NCBI RefSeq assembly: GCF_910594005.1
Contig: NC_057835.1
Location: 51,856,001 to 51,920,000, forward strand
Origin: Cervus elaphus
Lineage: Eukaryota; Chordata; Mammalia; Artiodactyla; Cervidae
DNA: 64,000 nucleotides
Direction of reading: 5' to 3'
Position 1 is the first letter of the stretch. Every line of letters starts with the position of its first letter. The notes beneath the pieces are model-generated. The model did no database searches. It saw only the letters and a list, made by a program, of their open reading frames with translations, and had not been told where the DNA came from. Shown in pieces: positions 58,011 through 64,000 of this stretch. The position numbers were made by a program, and so were the translations under genes.

Positions 58011-58375
58011 AGCAATAACATAAGCTGCCACAATTCCTAAAACTGGCCTAAAAGAAATGGAAACAAACCCACCATGGATCTGAATATTAACTGTACTTAA
58101 AACAACCAATATGACACTGGTCAGACCACCAATGACCAATTTCAAGATGACTGTTAAGAGCCCACTGGCTGTTTCTGCATGTAGCCCTCTCCCTTGGCCT
58201 ACAGAAACTCTTGCCCACTGTCAGTGGAGGAGCTAGGGAAAATCTGCCTTTGGATAGGTGTTCACCCTTCCCCCCCACCATTGCTGACATCCAAAATAAA
58301 GCAAACTTTCCTTTGCACCAACCTGGCACTTGAGTGGTGAGCAGACAGAAAAACTTCGGTTTTAGAGGATTATTT

Positions 58376-58770
58376 AAAGCAAAGTTAGAGAAAATAAAAC
58401 TAAGTAAAGTGGGTAGTTTGTGACAACCCTTTTCTTTTTTCTTCATTGCTTCTTGACTAAATTTCACATATTTTTATTGTTATTCATAACCTTATTATAT
58501 TGCGCACAAGTTAGGATATCTACTGCTTCAGAATTTAGAGATTTATACTGAAGTGTTGCAAAAATTTTATAATTTTTTCCACACAAGTTTTGAGAGTCAT
58601 TAGTTATATACTCAGTGTTATTAAATTCAGAAACAAAGTTAATTGTTTTAGAATTTTAAAAATGACTTTTTGTCTCTATTTCCTAACAGTTTTAAAATAA
58701 ATAACATTTTTTATGTTAAAGGAATTCTTTTCCCCCCAAGGAATATGCTAAGTGTATTAAATAAAGCATA
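58376..58770. other. AT-rich unrecognised spacer
   Basis: Nothing recognised. Confidence 0.4.
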
Positions 58771-58973
58771 GAGCTTCCCAGGTGGTGCTAATGGTAAACA
58801 ACCCTCCTGCCAATGCAGGAGACATAAGAGATATGGGTTCAATTGCTGGGTCAGGAATATCCCCTGGAGGAGGGCGTGGTAACCCACTCCACGATTCTTG
58901 CCTGGAGAATCCCATGGACAGAGGAGCCTGGCAGGCTACAGTCCACAGCGTTGCAAAGAGTTGAACATGACTG
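58771..58973 (+). mobile_element. Bov-tA SINE
   Basis: Head gagcttcccaggtggtgcta, B-box-like gggttcaattgctgg, body to agagttgaacatgactg. Confidence 0.93.
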
Positions 58974-59094
58974 AAGCATCTACTTAATTGTTATATTACA
59001 GTTATAAGATCAAAACAACAATGCTCTATAAACTTGTAGAAATTTTGTTTAGTAAAACAGTAAGGAGATTTTAGAGAGAGTTTATATTCATTTC

Positions 59095-59300
59095 ATTTTT
59101 GTCTTAGTTTGAGTTCCTCAGAAGCAGACCTAGGACGAGAATTTGCATGCATGTGCTTTATTTACAAAGTTTTCTCAGGGGCAAATCTATGTGTGAACAG
59201 AGGAGTCAGGAAGAGGAAGGGGGAAGATCCCAGCAAGGACAAGCTATCAGCCTCTGACTAATCCTACAGGACAGTCCTGGAGTGAAAATTATCCTTCACC
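59095..59300. repeat. Ancient interspersed repeat remnant
   Basis: ttagtttgagttcctcagaa, agaatttgcatgcatgtgct and tcaggaagaggaagggggaa follow a common old mammalian repeat. Family uncertain. Confidence 0.4.
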
Positions 59301-59394
59301 AGTCATCCAACTAATTGGCCTGGGAGCCTGGCTTTCGTTTTTTTCTGTAACCATAAGTCATTAGCTGAGGGTTTGGCATCTTTCTTTTAGCCAA

Positions 59395-60095
59395 ATACAT
59401 TTGAAATTCGTTCATGTTGCTGCATAAATAAACAATTACTTCTTTTTATTCCTATTATTCCATTGTATGGATGAACCACAGTCTGTTTCTTCATTCTCCT
59501 GTTTAAAAATACCTTGTTGTTTCCAGTTTTTTACAATTATGAATAAAATATTATGACAGTGCACATACAGGCTTTTTTGTGAAGATAAAATTTGAATTCA
59601 TTTGAGTAAAAACAAGGAATAAGTAAACTAAGTGATAACTATGTTTTATTTTATAATAAACTGCCTTATCATTCCCAAAATAGCTTTACTGTGTTTGCAT
59701 TTCTGCCATAGGTGAATAATAATGTCTATTGCTCTGCATCCTCCTTAGTATGACATATTGTCATTTAAAAATTTTTTAAATGATTTTAATAGTGTAGAGT
59801 GTTAAGTATTTATGGTCTTAATTAGGTTTTACTTTTAATAACATTTATCTAATATTGAGCATCATTTCATGTGCTTATCATACCATATTTGCCATTTCTA
59901 TTTTTTGATATAGTGTCTTTAGAATTAGATATTATATTTTTAAAACACATCATTTGTTTTCATGCTGTTGAGTTTTAGGTGTTATTTTTAAATTCTGGAT
60001 AAAATTCTTTTACAGAGTATATTAGTTGCAAACATTTTCTCCCAGTCTATACGTTGTCTTTTTGTTTTCTTAACAGTATCCTTTGAATAACAAAT
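59395..60095 (-). mobile_element. Old L1 (L1M-type) ORF2 3' remnant, minus strand
   Basis: Antisense L1 blocks in order: ttcattcatgttgctgcat-type start, attccattgtatggatgaac, tgtttccagttttttacaat, gagcatcatttcatgtgctt, aaacattttctcccagtcta. Strongly diverged, with no open frame. Confidence 0.8.
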
Positions 60096-60713
60096 ACTGT
60101 AATTCAACAGGATTTAACAAGCCTTACCTGGCTTGTGTTTCCAAAATTGGCTTGGTGTCTTGTGTTTGCACTGCTTCCTGGAGTGAGTCCCTGTTCCAGC
60201 ATGATTTTTCCTCAGCACTCGTTAGATTGGTCGTGGGTTAGGAGGGTTTATCTGATATCCTGGTTAAACTTCAATCTGAGGTAGGCATGAACCAGGTATT
60301 GAGAGTGTGGTCTTCACAGGTGTTGCTGTCCACCCTTGCATAATTATGCTGGGTCTTTCCCTGGTGTTAAGCTTTTTTTTTCTCTTGTTCTCCTCACCCA
60401 GCTGCAGTGGGTTTCCACCAAGGCCCTCAGGCTCTGTATGGTTTTGTTGCCTTTCTCCTGATAGACTGAGACCTTCCTTCTAGGAGGTGGTCTTGGGGTA
60501 TTTCTGCAGCAGCTTAAGTTTCCTTCCCTCAGGCACAAACTTTCTCTAAGTTTACCTTATTTCTCTGTGAATAGTTGATTGGGTTATCTAAGGAAAGAGG
60601 CTGTAAAAAAATGTATCCCCATTTCCTTGGGTGTCCCCCGGGTTTTCGCACTCTTATGCTAACCCATACCCAGGCTTTAGCAATTTAATAAATAATTCTG
60701 TTTGAATATTATT
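60096..60713. other. Unrecognised, GC-richer sequence
   Basis: About 620 bases, less AT-rich than average. Possibly internal sequence of the element whose LTR follows, but I could not identify retroviral coding blocks. Confidence 0.35.
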
Positions 60714-61330
60714 GTAGCTGAGTAGACTCCTATGGGGCCTTCCCAAAACAGACTCCCTGCCCACCCAAGTCCTCCTCCTGCCTCTGGTCTGTAGAAAACC
60801 TGTAGCCTCCGAGGCCTTCCCTGAGTTCCAAAGAGTAAATGTAAGCAGAGAAGTGAGAAAAGACAGAAAGAATGGACAATAGTCAAGCAAAATAAAATAA
60901 TGATAGTTTAACCATTAAACAAAGTCAAGGCCCTTTAGCTCCTCTTCAAGGGCTATAGATAATATTCTGAACCACGTCCTTTGAGCTGTTTTGCAGATAC
61001 CAAAACCCTACCAAGTAAGAGAAGTTAACTGCATGCTGCTTACAAGCACGCACTTAGACCCTGGCTGGTTGGAACCAGATGGTTGATGACACTGACTCCC
61101 AGTTACCTCACCACCAGCCAATCAGAAGAATGCTCATGAGCTAATCATGCATTCCACACTTGTGCCCCCTTATCCTAGTTTGGATCTTTTAAGCACTAGC
61201 TGTCCTGGCGCCCTGAAGTAAATGCTACACTTCTCACCACAGCACTTTGTAAGTAAATTGGCTTTAGTGTGAACAAATTTGGTTCTGTAATATTATTACT
61301 AACTTACATAATACTGGCCTCAAGTCAGGC
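60714..61330 (+). repeat. LTR related to the one at 57.1 kb
   Basis: Shared blocks are cttcaagggctatagataat, gaaccacgtcctttgagctg and ccaagtaagagaagttaact. It continues with gccaatcagaagaatgctca and a gatcttttaagcactagctg box typical of an LTR promoter region. Its right part differs from that of 57108-58375. A solo or partial LTR. Confidence 0.6.
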
Positions 61331-61631
61331 CTAAGGGAGCAAATGCTACAATTATAGTTCTGCAATTTCTTTTAGTCACCTCTTTTTATTGAGATTTTTG
61401 GATGAATCCTTTGCCCTATCACTGTGATTTTCAGATGGTTTTAAGAAAAATGATTAATTTGAAGTTTCTCCAGCTTCCTCACGCCTAATTCTAGTGGCCC
61501 TAGTAATGCTGTTTGCACTTAATCTATATCTCCAATGTTACATCAGAAAATTGCTATACTGTTTATAAAATTCCAACTTTATTATTGCTATTGCAGTAAA
61601 TTCATAGATTGGGTTAAAAGAATATTCTAAA
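61331..61631. other. Unrecognised spacer
   Basis: Nothing recognised. Confidence 0.4.
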
Positions 61632-63346
61632 ATTATAGAATGGGAAAGACTAGAGATCTCTTCAAGAAAATTAGAGAAAGCAAGGGAACATTTCATGAAA
61701 AGATGGGCTCAATAAAGGACAGAAATGGTAGGGACCTAACAGAAGCAGAAGATATTAAGAACAGGTGGCAAGAATACACAGAAGAACTGTACAAAAAAAT
61801 CTTCATGACCCAGGTAATCACAATGGTGTGATCACTCACCTAGAGCCAGACATCCTGGAATGTGAAGTCAAGTGGGCCTTAGGAAGCATCACTAGGAACA
61901 AAGCTAGTGGATGTGATGGAATTCCAGTTGAGCTATTTCAAATCCTGAAAGATGATGCTGTGAAAGTGCTGCACTCAATATGCCAGCAAATTTGGAAAAC
62001 TCAGCAGTGGCCACAGGACTGGAAAAGATCAGTTTTCATTCCAATCCCTAAGAAAGGCAATGCCAAAGAATGCTCAAACTACCTCACACTTGCACTCATC
62101 ACATGCTAGTAAAGTAATGCTTAAAATTCTCCAAGCCAGGCTTCAGCAATATATGAACCGTGAACTTCCAGATGTTCAAGCTGGTTTTAGAAAAGGCAGA
62201 GGAACCAGAGATCAAATTGCCAACATCTTCTGGATCATCGACAAAAAAAGAGATTTTCAGAAAAACATCTATTTCTGCTTTATTGACTATGCCAAAGCCT
62301 TTGATTGTGTAGATCACAATAAATTGTGGAAAATTCTTCAAGAGATGGGAATACCAGACCACCTGACCTGCCTCTTGAGAAACCTATATGCAGGTCAGGA
62401 AGCAACGGTTAGAACTGGACATGGAACAACAGACTGGTACCAAATCGGAAAAGGAGTACATCAAGGCTGTATATTGTCACCCTGCTTATTTAACTTATGT
62501 GCAGAGTACATCATGAGAAATGCCAGGCTGGATAAAGCACAAGCTGGAATCAAGACTGTCAGGAAAAATATCAATAACCTCAGATACGCAGATAACACCA
62601 CCCTTATGGCAGAAAGTGAAGAGTTACTGAAGAGCCTCTTGATGAAAGTAAAAGAGGAGAGTGAAAAAGTTGGCTTAAAACTCAACATTCAGAAAACTAG
62701 GATCATGGCATCCGGTCACATCACTTCATGGCAAACAGATGGGGAAACAATGGAAACAGATTTTATTTTGGGGGGGCTCCAAAAATCACTGCAGATGGTG
62801 ACTGCAGCCATGAAATTAAAAGATGCTTACTCCTTGGAAGGAAGGTTATGACCAAACTAGACATTAAAAAGCAGAGACATTACTTTACCAACAAAAGTCC
62901 ATCTAGTCAAAACTATAGTTTTTCCAGTGGTCATGTATGGATGTGAGAGTTGGACTATAAAGAAAGCTGAGTTCCAAAGAATTGATGCTTTTGAATGGTG
63001 GTGTTGGAGAAGACTTTTGAGAGTCCCTTGGACAGCAAGGAGATCCAACCAGTCTAAAGGAAATCTGTCCTGAATATTTAATTGGAAGGACTGATGCTGA
63101 AGCTGAAACTCCAATACTTATGCCTCCTGGTGCAAAGAACCGACTCATTGGAAAAGACCCCGATGCTGGGAAAGATTGAAGGCAGGAGGAGAAGGGGACA
63201 ACAGAGGATCAGACGGTTGGATGGCATCATTGATGCTATGGACATGAATTTGTGTAGGTTCTGAGAGTTGGCGATGGACAGGGACGCCTGGCATGCTGCA
63301 GTCCATGGAGTCACAAAGAATCAGACACAACTGAGAGACTGAACGA
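61632..63346 (+). mobile_element. BovB LINE with most of the RT region and a mutated YADD
   Basis: The coding region runs from the linker before RT (GTFHEKMGSIKDRNG) to the C-terminus and the 3' tail near 63346. Frames: 61640-61831, 61765-62109, and 62060-62851 (263 codons), with frameshifts at the A7 run near 61792-61798, near 62085-62110 and near 62755-62775. Motif A (FIDYAKAFDC) is intact. The catalytic YADD reads YADN at 62585-62596, because GAC became AAC. The G8 run at 62770-62777 marks the last frameshift. The copy is 5' truncated and inactive. Confidence 0.95.
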
Positions 63347-63578
63347 ACTGTTCAACAATTATATGTTTTAATTCTAAGATAACTTCCAAAGGAATTTAAT
63401 ACAATGCAGAGTGTTAAAATTGTTTATAACTGTGAATAAATATAAAACCTAGTATCTCCAGCTTTTTTTTTCCTCTTTACTACTTCTTACCAAATCCATG
63501 TTGATTAAAGACATTTGCTTTGCTCATTTAAGTAAGTGAGCTCTGTGGGACACTATGTGTAAGAATGATGTCTAAGTG

Positions 63579-63611
<33 letters not shown>

Positions 63612-64000
63612 TTCCATGGTCACGTAAGATCATAAAATATGCTACACAGCAGAAATCCTCTTATTAAAGGGAAATTTTAAAAAAGAGAAATCTCATTAAA
63701 CATACAACTTGCAAGATTTCAATAATTTAAAGTAGATAAACAGATATAAGAACAAAAATTATAAATGATTCCACCTTCTGACTCTTTCCATTTGTTCCAG
63801 AATAAAATGGAGGAAGAAGACATGAATTTACTTTTGGCTGAACTGGTCTAAATTGCCATACATTTTTCAATAAGGGAGCATCTGGCCATGTTGTATGTGA
63901 AACTAGTGTTTAAAGCTGCATATTTTGAACACAATTAGGCTTCTAAGTTCAAACCAAATATTTTATGAAGGAAACAATGCAGTGGGATTAGACTACATGT
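63347..64000. other. Unrecognised terminal stretch with one microsatellite
   Basis: AT-rich sequence to the window end, with the (AC)n at 63581-63609. No gene or repeat family recognised. Confidence 0.4.
63581..63609. repeat. (AC)n microsatellite
   Basis: An uninterrupted ac run of about 14 units. Confidence 0.97.

Larger units (their letters stand above)
57108..58375 (+). repeat. LTR (solo or truncated), interrupted by SINEs
   Basis: Outer parts are 57108-57303, 57574-57690 and 58011-58375. LTR-like features are a ctcaagggctatagatattt block, a ccaccaggtgaattaagtta block, an AATAAA at 58293-58298 followed by gcaaactttcctttgcacca, and a gagtggtgagcagacag end. Its left half is homologous to 60714-61040 in the same orientation. 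Bov-A2 and Bov-tA sequences are inserted in it. Confidence 0.6.

Noticed and set aside
1..64000. CRISPR array, phage, integron or bacterial operon
   Set aside because: No regular spaced repeats, no bacterial coding density, and the base composition and repeat families are those of a ruminant nuclear genome.

Overview
The window is non-coding intergenic or intronic DNA from a pecoran ruminant, most likely a bovid (cattle-like). The diagnosis rests on repeat families seen directly: many copies of the BovB (RTE-type) LINE, many Bov-tA SINEs, several dimeric Bov-A2 SINEs with their CTG-repeat ends, tRNA-Glu-type (CHR/ART2A-like) SINEs and ruminant L1 3' ends. I found no host protein-coding gene, exon, tRNA, rRNA, CRISPR array or prokaryotic signal. 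Nearly every long open frame is a broken reverse transcriptase or a SINE read-through. Family names come from recognising consensus features by eye, so subfamily labels are tentative and boundaries are usually good to about 5-30 bases.

Layout. 0-1 kb: a BovB 3' fragment. 1.54-9.98 kb: an ancient, heavily mutated gammaretrovirus-like (ERV class I) provirus with both LTRs, gag and pol remnants and almost no env. It is interrupted by a Tigger1-derived MITE, a 5'-inverted L1 and a second DNA transposon inside the 3' LTR. 10-18.6 kb: mostly unrecognised sequence with scattered SINEs. 18.6-26.3 kb: dense repeats, including a BovB with a 268-codon open RT frame, a head-to-head pair of tRNA-Glu SINEs, a BovB split by a Bov-A2 and by an LTR, and a Bov-tA split by an L1 that itself contains BovB sequence. 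28.9-32.5 kb: a reverse-strand BovB with the longest open frame of the window (341 codons), then a Tigger1 copy lacking its catalytic core. 32.5-47.8 kb: SINEs, old MLT1, MIR and L2 remnants, an MLT1 split by L1 and SINE insertions, another BovB and two L1 3' ends. 47.8-51.8 kb: the longest repeat-poor stretch. 51.8-61.3 kb: microsatellites, a long tRNA-Glu SINE, ancient LTR/LINE remnants and two related LTRs. 61.6-63.3 kb: a BovB with most of its RT coding region but a mutated catalytic motif.

There is no gene network to describe. The content is a layered history of insertions, readable from target-site duplications (TSDs) and from which element interrupts which: ERV1, MLT1, MIR, L2 and Tigger copies are the oldest, BovB and L1 are intermediate, and Bov-tA, Bov-A2 and CHR SINEs are the youngest. 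No previously undescribed biological system is evident. The most informative loci are the nested provirus (1.5-10 kb) and the nested blocks at 21.9-26.3 kb.
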